This document shows, piece after piece, positions 1 through 13,600 of a stretch of DNA of 64,000 nucleotides; position 1 is the first letter of the stretch, and each line of letters opens with the position of its first letter. Source of the DNA: Dysidea avara (lineage: Eukaryota; Porifera; Demospongiae; Dictyoceratida; Dysideidae); the NCBI RefSeq assembly GCF_963678975.1, contig NC_089272.1, positions 21,341,399 through 21,405,398 on the forward strand, written 5' to 3'. The position numbers and the translations under genes were made by a program. The notes beneath the pieces are model-generated. The model saw nothing but the letters and a program-made list of their open reading frames with translations, searched no databases and was not told the DNA's origin.

Positions 1-1469
1 ACTTGCCATTACAGTCATTTCTTGGCTGCCACCATTGATTTCACAACTTTTTCACCCTAGCTTTTTTTGGGAGCCACACCCTTATTCCCTTTTTTACAGT
101 GAGGCTGTTCTGGTATAGATTATGAGTAGTTAAATCTCAATACATTATTATACAGTACATAGTAGTAGTAAGTCTATTCTAATAGCTATATCAAGCTAAA
201 CCTGCAGCCACAGCACTGATAATTACACAAGATCTTTCTCTCCGGCTCTCCCTTTTCAAAAGCTTGTTATTTCTTTTGTAGCTTGCTCCCCTCATTGTGT
301 GAAGCAACAACAGTGACAAGGGACAACAATAGAAGAGGGAGTGTATGAGCTTTTAAAGTCATTGGAATTGCTCCACCTAGTGATCTTGGTCATTTGTCAA
401 TTGCAAAAAGCAGTGTCCTTTTTGTAGTTATGTGAAATGCTCTCTACATAACATGGAATACTTAGTTTGAGTTTCCCAGTCCACTCTGATTCTTTGCACT
501 TGTTGTATCCATTTTGTTCAAAATGCAGGATTTGCATGTAAGAAACTGGAATAGGCTAATATTGTACAATCCAAATAATTATAATATGCATCTTATTGTT
601 AATACTGTAATTCACTCTATTTTTGTGGACAAATTTTTTCATGATACACAAATATATATATATATATATATATATTTCACATGATTTATGTGAATGACTA
701 CATTAAAAGTATATCAATCTTTTGCAAAAACGTTACAATTTTTGCATACAACAATTATTTTTACAATGTAAAAAATTGCAAATTGTAGTATTAGCTAATA
801 CTGAATTTGATGTTTTAGATTGTTATTTCTAAATATTCACTCAAAATAATACTTTAAAATTTAACACCTTTCTATTAGAACAACATGTACAACATGCCTT
901 TTTCAATTAAACTAGTAACCCAAAAGTTTTGGACAATTGAGGTTCCATATGGATTGCACTGTAGTGAAGTGCACCTTCCACCTGGACTAGTGTTGGCTTA
1001 TGTTCTAGATTTTAAATTGTATTTTACTTTGTAATATCTATAGAAGTTAAAAGTGGTGTGATACAGGACAAAGATAGGATGAAACTAAAGATGATTCAAT
1101 CTCATAAAGATGTCAGTGATTATTATCGGAGTCTAGCAGAGCTCACTTGTCATGTAGTTGCTAGACCCATTCCAATGGTATATTATGTATATAGAGGATA
1201 CCAGTAACACATGGCCAAGACACTATATACAGTAATTGAGTTATTCACTTCTTTGCTACACCATATAATTTCATAGAAGTACTTGTAATTGGCGATGGTT
1301 ATATTATGTGATATTTCTACTACTGAAAACCTGATTATTATAATTTAAAATTATACATGTAATATTGAGAATACAAGGTGTATCCAAGTCTATAAGCAAT
1401 ATACCTATGCATGGTGCACGGATAAGATATAATATACATGAAATTTTTAGAAATACTGCCAATATGTCA
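1..1469. other. 3' flank of gene A, no gene seen
   Basis: AT-rich DNA with no supported coding region. It holds an (AT)n run at about 652-675. On the minus strand it is the sequence downstream of the gene A stop codon. I see no exact AATAAA or ATTAAA within 300 bp of that stop, only AATATA-like variants, so the polyadenylation site is not placed. Confidence 0.6.
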
Positions 1470-1672
1470 CTAGAAGCCACACAGCTTGCCACAAACTTTA
1501 GGGATTGGTGTACAGATTGGGGGATAATAATTCCACCTTCCATTAATACACTGCAGAACATATGATCCTCTAATGTTAAAGCCACGTCTACATGTGAAGA
1601 ATGCAAACTTTCCATCATCAGCAACTGTCACATAACTATTTCTTGGAGGCTTTATTGTTGGGCATGGCTGTT
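1470..1672 (-). CDS. Gene A exon 20: sushi/CCP domain and stop
   Basis: Residues 2139-2205. Four-Cys CCP pattern: PCPTI, FFTCRRGF, VLQC, then W and PPIC. Followed by a short tail PKVCGKLCGF and TAG. The tail and stop position are conserved in gene B, which supports this as the true end; no GPI or membrane signal is seen. Confidence 0.88.
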
Positions 1673-4600
1673 CTGTAATGAAAGCCACCATAATTATAAG
1701 TATGGTAAATTTTTATTGTGTATGCTAGTGTTTCTTACCTTCAACAACTATTGTAACATTAGCTTGAGCAACATGATCAACACCTTTAGCATGATTCCTG
1801 CCTATACAGGTGTACACAGTAGTGTGTGGAGAATCAGTAGGAACCAAAAATATTTGTTGATATAATTCTTCTAGTGGATGTACAGGGACACCATCGCCAT
1901 GCCATTGTACAGTAGGTATTGGTAGTCCTTCTGCTGCACAGTAAAGTAGCAACTGAGTACCAACCTTTACTATGTGAGGAGACTGTGATGGACTGATGAT
2001 CATTTGTGGAGGTTCTGAAGGATGTGTGGAACAAATATACAAATTATACAACTGCATTATTTCAAATAGAAATGATTGTTACAATGTACCGTACAGAAAA
2101 ATGATACTGCCCTAATAATGAATCATTAGTAATGTTAATGAGTAAAAAACACTGTTTCACAACCTTATAAGCTGCATGCCCTTCCTAAACTGATTTACCC
2201 AGTAAATGACTGAAATATTTGACTGAATTGTTAATCAGGCTACATAGCATGCACAGCTGGTGTAACTGCATCACCATTATTTGTATAACTCTTTATTTTA
2301 AGCACAACTTGTGCAAGACATTAGTTGTCTTTCACAATATAGACTCCAGCAAACATATAACCAAATCACTTCTTTGCAATAATAACTATCTGTATAGTAT
2401 AATACAGTGCTCCCTCTATTATCTGAAAACCCAAACAGTAAATTGACTGTCCTATTAAGGTATTAAAGTCTAAGGTGTACATTCTATTAGAGTAATTAAA
2501 CAGGGCTCTGCATGTAAATGAATGGGCTTCCATTATCCAAATTTTTAACTATCTGAATACACCTTGATACCAAGGGAGTCAAGGGAGCACTGTATAGTTG
2601 TTCAGGTCAATCTGCACCCTTAGTTTCTGCAGTCAACTTTGCAGCTAGCTGCACTGCTATACATATGTCATGAACTGATCAAAGTGTATATTACCGTATA
2701 TTATTTTTTGAACTTACCAGTCACATTTAGTACAACACTGTCATTTCCTGTTATTGGTGGATTGGTATTAATCACTACTTCACACTGATATTCCTGATTA
2801 TTGTCACTTCTGCTTAGAACTGGAATAGTAAAGAAATCTGTGAAGTTGTTTATCAAGCTTCCTTGTATATTCTCAACTCTTCTCACTTCAGTATTACCAG
2901 TGGTCCATGTGATATCAACTGTAGCAGCAATGTCACTTACTGTTGAAATGTTACACTGTAAAGTCAGTGACTGCCCAACCACTTGTTCACAAGGAGCAAC
3001 AACTTGTACAATAGGTGATGGAACTATTGGGGATAGTATCATTATGTCAGTCACAAACTCACATGCTATTTACTGTAATGCACAATAAAAGTACTTACTG
3101 GTACATAGTCTATTTATTACAGACTGCTGTAACTGTTGTACATTAAATGAATTGAAGGAGAATCTGCGATATACAAATCTTGGATCACTTGCAATGGTGC
3201 GTAGTTCAAAGAAATCAGCTCTGTCAATCCCGACAGCATAAACATCATAAATATTTGCTGCATGAAGATCATTTGCAGCTGACTGTGTCAAAAATCGACT
3301 ATTTGATCTTCCAGCAGTGAAAAAAATAGCAATGTTTGTGGTGTCAGCTCTCAATCCTAGTGTATCATTTTGTGCACTTGAAAGTAGAAGTCTTAGAGCA
3401 GTGTCCGTATTTGTAGGAAATGAACCAGTATATGGCAGTCCATCAATGGCTGGCAATAGGGTCTCTAAACTGGTGTGTTCTTCAAGGTCAAACTGAATAC
3501 GAGCAGTTCTGTCAAACAAGATGGCACCAACTGAACTATTAGGAGATCCAAGCTTCAGTACAATACTTATACTTTCAGCAAAATCTCTAACTAACTGATA
3601 TTCAAATGATCTAACAGCAAAAGAACTGTCAAGTACAAATACCACATCTCTTGCTTGAAATGGACAATCTGTGTATGAAGGACCAATCTAATGTACAATA
3701 TTTACATATTACTGTGTATATACCTGTTGTTGGACATAATCTGCACTGCCTGCCTAAATTAAATGCTACTCCAGAGAGAACGTTGCAGCATTCTGAAAAA
3801 CTTGTTGTACTAGTCCCGGTTGTATTTCCAATACAACGAGTGTTTAGGTAGCAAGATGGTGCTAAAGTCAGAGAGAATTACAAACTTACAACCACTTTTG
3901 TAGCAATCATACAAATGATACTTGTTTGTATATTCTATCACCTAAATAGCTATGGTGCCATTTTAGGACTGCTACAAATCATACACTAAATAGTTTAACC
4001 TGTAAATGTGAAAACTTAACATTGCTGGGTATACAGTGTCATACTCTAGTAATTCTAGTTCCCCTATCAAATACATTGTACACGTATTCACCTTGAAAGT
4101 TTAATTCAATCCTTCCATTACCACTAACAAATTGTATTGGTGAGAAAATAAATACTCCACAGAGATAGTCACTAAAACTATCATCTGCACTTAGTGAAGG
4201 AATAAATAGTGAATCTTCATACACTACCGAATCATTACTGATGTTTCCAGCTACAGGTACACTTCTCACTAGTCTTGTACTTCCTAGCAAAGTGTTTTCA
4301 ACAAACCATCGAATGGTTGCATTAGTAGTAATTCCTCTTGCAGCAGTGACAGTACAATCAAGTTGAAGCGACTCTCCAAATACCATGTCATCCATAGTAG
4401 TGACATTTACAATAGGAGCTGGAACTGTAATAATATTATCATCACAATTTATTGTACATATATACATACGTATATACATAAAATGTGAATTGTGTTAATA
4501 CATACTGTGGACTAATTTCATGTGTATAGCCCTACTAAACTGGACTTTGGACTTTAATGTTTTAGCCACTGTTTACTGAATGACACCCATGGGCCATGGC

Positions 4601-7600
4601 ATGACTTCTAGCAAATAGAGTATGTAGATCAAAAGTACATACTTCACAATGTTGCATATATTACAGTAAGTTGCATATGCCATTTGGTTTTCTATTTTAT
4701 GCATTGGGTATCCAAACATTAGTCATGTGTTCATTTACACAGAGATACTAATTAATAGTCATTTGTAATGTTAAATACTAACTTGCTAATTTCTCAAAGT
4801 GAATTCACCAAGCTATTATATAATTGTACCTATCTAATTAGGCCACTGTATAATGAAATTGCCTGCTAAATTGCATGGCTATTGTAAAAGTTCAAGATCT
4901 GCATGTGTAAAATGTTATACCTAGATACCTTTGTCATTGAAACTACCTGCTTAATATTGTCAGAATACTTAGGCCCAAAGGCAACTGGAATGGAGAGGTT
5001 TCCAGTATTTCACTATAATAACCCTTTTTCTAGTACGTATGTGCTCACTGGTTAAATCTAATCTAATGGTTGAATTAGCAGAATCTTCTATCATCAAGTT
5101 ACATATGTAGTTCCCTTCATCTCCTTCCATTAGATAATCAAATCGAATAATGGTAGTGTATATATTACCAATGGAATCATCAGTGGTAAGAACTGTTGGA
5201 ATAACTGTGATCCTGTTAGAACTTGTAATCCCCACCCAATTGAGATTAACCAAATTAGGATCAACAGTTGAAGTAATTGTTACAGTACACACTATATCAA
5301 TTGCTTCTCCAATTATTCCTCGTGAAACATCAGGATCTAAGAATGTCCTTGGCGTGGGTGCTATAAAATAAATATAATCATTACTGCACACAAGTATACA
5401 TTATTAATTCAGACATCTACAGAATGTGTTAATATCATATAACTAATTCACATACACCGCAATCACTTACTGAAGCACAACTGTTCAGTCACTTCTTCCA
5501 GTATTCTCTGGGCACTAAAACTATTGAAAAAACTTGTAGAAAAAACAAGTGATGGGTCACTTGCTATTGTACGGAGTTCAAATAAGCTATTTCCACCAAT
5601 TCCAACAGCATAAACATCAAATATATTTGTTGCATGAAGTCGTGATGCTGCTCTTTGTGTTGAAAATGAACTTCTAGACAACCCATCAGTAATAAATATT
5701 GCAACATTTGATATTTCATTTCGTAATTGCAAACTTCCAAATTGTGCAGAAGTTCTTAAGAAATCCAATGCCCTTGCTGTATCAGTACTAAAGCCACGAT
5801 TATATGGTAAGCCAGGATTAATAGCTGGTAGTAGAGTACTTAAGCTGGTGTGTCTTGATATATTAAATTGAAGACGTGCAAAATTGTCAAATGAAATTAC
5901 TCCCACTAAACTTTCAGGAGAATTGGCTTTAACAGTAGCAGTAATGTTCTCAGTGAACTCCCTGACTAGCTGAAACCTGGAGAATCCAATGCTGCTAGTG
6001 GTATCAATTACAAATACCACATCTTTAACAGCCACAAAGGTGCAATCTACAAAAAATAGAATTCAATACATGTTAGTATTAATTAATAAATTACTGATTG
6101 ACTTATCACAGGAGAATGGCCATGTATGTACATGACACCTGATAATACTCACTTGGACTAATAGGACATGGTTGACATCTACTATCCAAGTCATATGACA
6201 CACCAGAGAACTTTATGCAGCAGTCAGAGAAGGTGATAGTTTGATTGAGTGGGTCTCCACTGCAACCACTTGTGATGTAGCAAGATGGAACTGTATAATA
6301 TAAAGTCATAATATAAATACTAATAGTGACTGTATAGTAAATGTGCATACTATACTCACCTGGAAAATCCAATACGATAAATCTACTCCTCACAATTCTA
6401 GGAGAAGTATTAAAGATCACAGTACATTGGTATACTCTACCATCATCAGGGATACGTAATGGTTGGGTGACTAACAGATCACTGTAAATTACTGAAGCGT
6501 TTGTAATGTTTGGTATTACTCCATCCACTCTCCTCACTGTTGTATTACCAGTAGTCCATATAATATCCACTCTACTAGAAATGCCTCTCACACTAATAGC
6601 ATTACATTGTAAAGTTGTTGATTGTCCAAGTGTTGGTGTGTCCAGTGTAGTAACCTCCACAATAGGAGAAGGTACTACAAAAGAAAGAGTCATTTTAAAT
6701 ATATTATAAACCTTAAAAGCTAAACAAAAATTTGATAGCATTTAATGCAGATGTGTGTAATATCATGTGATTGTGCATGAAAGGCATCAAGTTAAATCTG
6801 TATAATTGATAACTTGCATTGTTTATTAGGTAAATAAGCCAATACTGGCAACTGATGTAGGCAAATTTATGATTAAACCATAACATTATCATGCACATAT
6901 GTGTGTGCTTTCAGTATTCCATAGTGTACTTATGTACAACATACTTCTGAAATTCTGCAGCCGAACAGTTTGAGATTCAAACATTTCAACTGCTACAAGA
7001 TCACATGTGTAATTTGCTTCATCTCCTTCCATTAGATAGACAAATTGAAGTACTGTAGTGTATGTGAAGCTAAATGCATTGCTAGTAATGTTGGTTGGTG
7101 TAACAGTGACCCTGTTGTCAGATGTGACAATGCTCTCAGAATCCAACCAAGTCAGCTGCACTGAATCAGGATCAACAGCAGATGTTATTGTGACCGAACA
7201 GATTAGATCTTGCATTTGTCCAATAGTTCCAGAGAAAAAACCACTGGGTTGTAATGAAATTCCAGGAGAAGGAACTACAGAAAAAGACATATATACAATG
7301 TTTAAATAGTTACACTGACATTGCATAGCTACGTAACTATTACTGCAGTGTTCTTACCAGAGCACAGTTGATCTATTATATTCATTTTCACTTCTTGCAG
7401 GACAAATTCACTAAAGAAATTTGTAAAGTAAACAAATCTTGGATCACTTGCAATGGTACGGAGTTCAAATGTGTCAGCACTACCAAATCCAATAGTATAA
7501 ATATCAAATATATTTGCTGCATGAAGTGCAGCTGCAGCAGATCGTGTAAGAAATTGATTATCAGACCGTCCATCAGTGATGACTATTGCAATGTTAGATG

Positions 7601-10600
7601 TTTCATTTCGTATTCCCAACACCCCATTTTGTGCACTAGATAGTAAAAACTGCAGTGCATTAGCTGTGTTAGTGTTAAAACCCCTAAAATATGGTAATCC
7701 TGGATTAATAGCTGGCAGTAATGTAGACAAACTGGCGTGTCTTTGAAGGTTAAACTGAAGACGAGTAAACCTGTCAAACAGTATCACACCAACCCTACTT
7801 TCTGGAGAGATAAGTTTCAAATCAGTAGTAACATTTGCCACAAATTCTCTTATCCTTTGAAAACGAAAACTTCCAATACTGCTAGTGGTGTCGATTAAAA
7901 ACACTACATCTTTAACTACTTCAATAGAACAATCTGAAATGAAATGTATATAGCATTATGCATACATACATACTACAGTGTACCTGTTGTGGGGCACAGT
8001 AAACATTGTCCATTTGAAGCATATGATACACCAGAAAGCTCAAAGCAGCATTGATTGAATGATATGGAATCATTAAATGATGTAGAGTCATTAAATGATA
8101 GAGAGTCATTACCAATTGGTTCTCCATCACATCTACTTGTGTTAAAACATACTGGTGCTATGAAATAAAATAATAAGACACAATAGTGCAATAAAATATA
8201 AGTACAGCAAATTGATTAATTAATTTGGTATTGATTTATTAATTTAAATTGCTCTGTGCAGTCAACACAGCCAATCTTTTCTGCATACGTGCATAATCTG
8301 ACAACATACACATAATAGCTCATAAAACACTAATCATACAAGTCTGTATGCAATTAAACAAACCCAAGAAAAACTATACGGAGGCACAAACACACAATTT
8401 ACAGCACCAACAAAAGAGACGGTATCCTCAATGGCATCCCACAGTATCCCACCTGTATGTCAATACATGGTCAAAAACACTTCTAACATATATGTATGTA
8501 CCATCCATTATTACTATAATCTTGCTAAACATGTCTATAATTCACATTACTTGTATGTATGGGAGAGAGAATATGGCATACTGTACAACAGCTTCACTAC
8601 AATCAACACTTTATAAACAGTTCTATACAGCAAGACTTGCTGCAGTGTATTTGTGCAGGACACATTTGGTGTATAGTGAATGAGCTGAATAGTAAGCTTT
8701 GTATGTGTAACATTCTGTAGGAGTGGTGTGCTTCTAATGACAATTATTTTGTGCACAAAATTTACACATGTGAAACTAAGACAATTCATTTTAATGATCA
8801 ATAATTATTCAAGTTAACTTATGCATTACTTTTAGTCATTTAGCTGTTTCACAGATACTAATACGATAAGTGACACACATTTATGTTACTCTTAACAACA
8901 TCACACAAATAGATGGTGTGAGTGCATTCATGCTTAAACTATACAATTCATATAGGGCTTACCAGGAAAGTCTAACATCATGCTTCCACTAAAGCTGGCT
9001 GGAGGATTTTTATTAATTAGAACTGTACACTGGTAAGTTCTACCATTATCAAGTATAGTTAGTTCAGGTAGTACAAGGGAATCAGTGTAGATTGCAGAAT
9101 TGTTGCTGATGGTGGCTGAAGTATCATTAACTACTCTCACTGTCCTACCACCAACACTCCATATAATATCTACAGCACTACTGATTCCTATGACAGTAAG
9201 AACTGTACAGTCCAGTGTTAGTGGATCACCCAAAACTTGATCATCAAGTGTACTAACCAGCACGACTGGGTTTGGCACTGCAGAAGATAAGATATCACTA
9301 TTAAATATTTGCTTTATTATGACTGTATGTACTTACATCTAAAATTTGTCAACTCTACTGTCTGAAATTTGACTGTGTCATTTACTATTGAGTAGCAGGT
9401 GTAGTTACCCTGGTCATCTTCAAACAAAGGATCAAACCGGAGAGTCATAGATAAAGTGCTGTTGATTACATTGGTGGAGTTATCAGCTGAGATGATGGTT
9501 ATCCTGCCATCATCAGTGGTTATGTTGTCAGCATTCAACCACTCCAATTCAACAGTGTCAGGATCAACTTCAGGTGATACAGTAATAGAGCAGATTACAT
9601 CTTGTCTCTGTCCCTTAGTGTTTTGTAGAAAACCACTTGGTCTTAAAGAGATTATAGGACCACCTCCTCCTGTATACAAATATAAATAATACTCAGTGTA
9701 GACTGCTGTTAATGTAAATACATAAATGTACTAACTACAGTTAACAAACCTGAACAAAGATTTTCTATAATGCTTTCCTGTAACTGTCTAAGCCCATTGC
9801 TGTTGAACTGATTTGAAAAGAAAACAAATTCTGGATCACTAGCAATTGCATTGAGTTCTGATACAGCAGCACCATCAACTCCAACAGCATAAACATCAAA
9901 AAGGTTTGCAGCATGTAGTGAAGCTGCAGCAGATAAGGTTGCTGATCGACTGTTAGAAACTCCATCAGTTATAACAATTGCAACATTAGGAACTCCATTT
10001 CTAATTCCCAATATTCCATTTTGGGAGCTTGACAGTAACAACCTCAGTGCCTCTGCAGTATCAGTTCCTCCACCATTGTAAGGCAGGCCAGGATTGATAG
10101 CTGGTAATAGTGTACTTAAACTAGTGTGGTCTCGGAGATCAAATTGTATACGAGCGATACCATCAAACAAGATGACTCCCACTCTACTTTGAGGAGAAGA
10201 GCCTACAACATCAGCTACTATGTTAGCAGTTAACTCTCTAATCAACTGGAATCGAGAAAATCCAATACTTCCAGATTCATCAATAACAAACACCAAATCT
10301 AGTGGCGCATTAGATGAACATCTACATTCTATAAAAGGAAGTGCTTTTATCTCATGAACTCATCAACAAAATAATTATACAGTAATCTAAAGCCATAATT
10401 ATTATGTAAATTACAAAATAATTAATGAATTACAAAACTAATGATCATGTATTATTACAAAACAAATCTAACAATTAATTTTATAGCATGGTGTGTATCA
10501 TTTCTATTTAGGCACCTGGTTTTAGAAATAACACAATATCAAATTGTTTTAAACTACGTATGAGAAATACTGTTTTGGAACTCAAACACCATAAATAATA

Positions 10601-13600
10601 CTATTATGTATGAAGGCATAGCTAGTGATGATACAGAATCCTGACAAGCATGACTCTGAAATTTGTGTATAATATATGTAATCAAATGTTTGCATTTGTG
10701 CATAGATACTGTAAGTAAATCATTTATGTTGCTGTGCATCATTAAAGAAGTGTAACTCTTAACAAAACACTTTAAACTACAAATTACACACAGAAAAATC
10801 TTCTCATTTTTTTTACAGTTCTTTCTAATGAAAACTAGACAAAGCCTCATTATTTTCATATGTGTTCATACAGAACACACCCTCTTTTAACTCAAATATT
10901 CCTGGTAGCATAAAAGGCCTGTTACATTGCTTTTTTGGTAATTAACTTCCTATTACAGCATGTAGGCAAGTCCTATTAAGCAGTTTCAGTGATGGGCCTG
11001 TGGTAGCACTAGCACAAGCTATCATCAGAAGTCTACTGTTGAACAACAGAAGCCACTTAACAATGACCAAGTTGGTAACATAACCTACAGACTTGTGAAG
11101 TATATTCTGTTGATTGTCCAAGGTCATTACTGAACTCAATGCACACATTCTATTACATCACTTTCATGTTTGTGTTACTTAGCAACCCTATGTATAAATA
11201 TGTTGTACCCTTGTACTTTTATCAGTTGTGCTCAGATTGTGCTAAAGTGGTTGTCCAGTCAACAATAAACACACTCCTACAGCATGCAACCACTCGACAA
11301 AGTGGTCAAGGGTTTCTTTGCCACATTGGTGATACTAATGTGAGCTACTACTTCATCACACCCCCTTAAAGTAAACACCACGAAAAAGTTTATAAGAAAT
11401 TAAAGCTAACTTTCAATTCAGTTTGTAATATTTTCTGTAGCCTGAAGCTTTTTTGTTCACAAGACACGCATAAATACGTATATACCTGCATACACACAGA
11501 CACACATCAAATTTCAGGAAATGAGGCATGTGCTCACAGCTAGCTTTCAGCTTGCAGCGGGCACATGCCTGGATTAAAGAATATCACATTTAATTTAGGT
11601 GCCTTTATGTTGCAGTAGGCAACCTCTGTAATAGCTTTCAAAAGTTTTGCTGTAGCATTTACATGTGGAGAAAACATTGATTAGATGTAACTACTACTGC
11701 AATGACTATAATAATCAACACACATGGTAGTGTGTTGGGTCAACAAGGACAGTTTTCTTCCTTGGTTCTGTAGCGACATATTATACAAAATCCATCTGTT
11801 AGTACTTCAGCCATACTCGGACAGAAACAGATCATGTATTATAGTTTTTGTGGAAACTCTTGTGGTATGGGATCCCTAGCTCAACCATCTCCAAAATGTA
11901 CACCGTTCAAAGGTTATCAATTTTTCATATTGCAATCTTCTGCTTTTGTAACACACAAGTAATTTTATATGGTTAAATTTGAAGGTTATATAGACTGGCA
12001 TGCTTAACCCTGGCCTATTATACAGATCACCTATAAAGCTAGTGAGTTATAGGAGATGACTTGTTGTCATATTTATAAGACAAACTATATATTTATAAAA
12101 ACTCATCAAGGATATAAATCTGACTACAGGTGAGGAGAAAACCAAACATGCATAACAAGAACATGATGACTGAGATATACAAATGGCTTGAACAGTCACA
12201 TAGAACACTTTCCAGCTATCCACCTTCTTTATTTCTACTTTAGAAAAGAACATTCTATACATTACCTTACTAATTAATGTTTAATAGTTTATAATCTCTA
12301 GCAACAAAAGCTTTGAATGATTGTTAAAATTTTAAAAAGTGAGTGCTTTATTGGAAGTTTTACACTTTTCACAGCTCAGCTGCTTTTATATCTACAAACA
12401 TATATCTACATCTACACATACCAGATGCTGGCGGGATAGGCACAGTAAAAGTTGCTGTAGCAGTGATTGCTGGAAATGAATTTATCATCACCTCACACTC
12501 ATAGGTACTACCAATATCATCAATACTCAATGATGATGTGATAACAAATGAGTCCCTGTAAACTGCTAATGTTCCAATATTACTGGCCAGTATGTTGTTT
12601 TGTCTTCTAACTTGAGTATCACCAGTTCTCCATATAATGTCCACTCTACTAGTAATCCCTCTCATGGTGACTGCACTACATTCCAGTGTCAGTGGCTGGT
12701 CAATTGTTGGGGCATTAGTGGTAGTTATTTCAACAAGAACAGATGGGTTATCACCTGCAAATATATATATATTTTTTTAGATGATGAACAATAGAAAGTT
12801 ATTTAACAAACACAACCATGTAACTGCAGTATGTAAAGTAAGCTGCAAACAAATATAATTACAAACAAATTAAACATAGAGTAATATCATCATAAACAAT
12901 AATTATTCAGTCAAATTATTATGAATGCAACAATTCTTACTAACGCAATAAATCAAAATTACATAGTTTAGAGGAATACACTTAGCCAATTGTTAAACTG
13001 ATTTTGAAAAAGACAGGATAACTAACTAAACTTTACAAATACATATCATTCATCTTAGCTACAATCTAGCAGGTTAAAGTTAAGGCAAATTTTACTTACT
13101 TGGATTTATAATAGAAAATTCATTTGTTTGGAATATCCAAACACCAGGAATGTCAATGTTACTTGTATTAGAAATATTAACAATATCCTCTGTTCCTGAT
13201 CCTGGAATGGCAAAAAAGCGTCTGCCATCACCTGCATTAAGTCCTGCCTGTACTGTTGTGTTTCCATCAAAAATTTCATCAATTGTTTCAAACAAGCTAT
13301 CGACATAATGAAATATCACAAATGTTTCAGTGCCACTGATGACAATGATGCACTGAAACACATTGTCCTGTAAAAATACAGTATACAGCATTTAAATGTA
13401 CCATCAAAGACAGTTAGTTCATTACCATATTTGAGTGATGATCCCGTTCAACAATGTTCCAAGTTGCAATGAATAGACTAGTAGCACTAAACCTCCCTGC
13501 ATTGGGATACACCCTTCTAATTTCAGTAGATGCCCTTGTAAGAAGAAAGCTATTGATAGTACTGCGATAATAAACAGTGCTGGTAACATTTTTAGTATCA

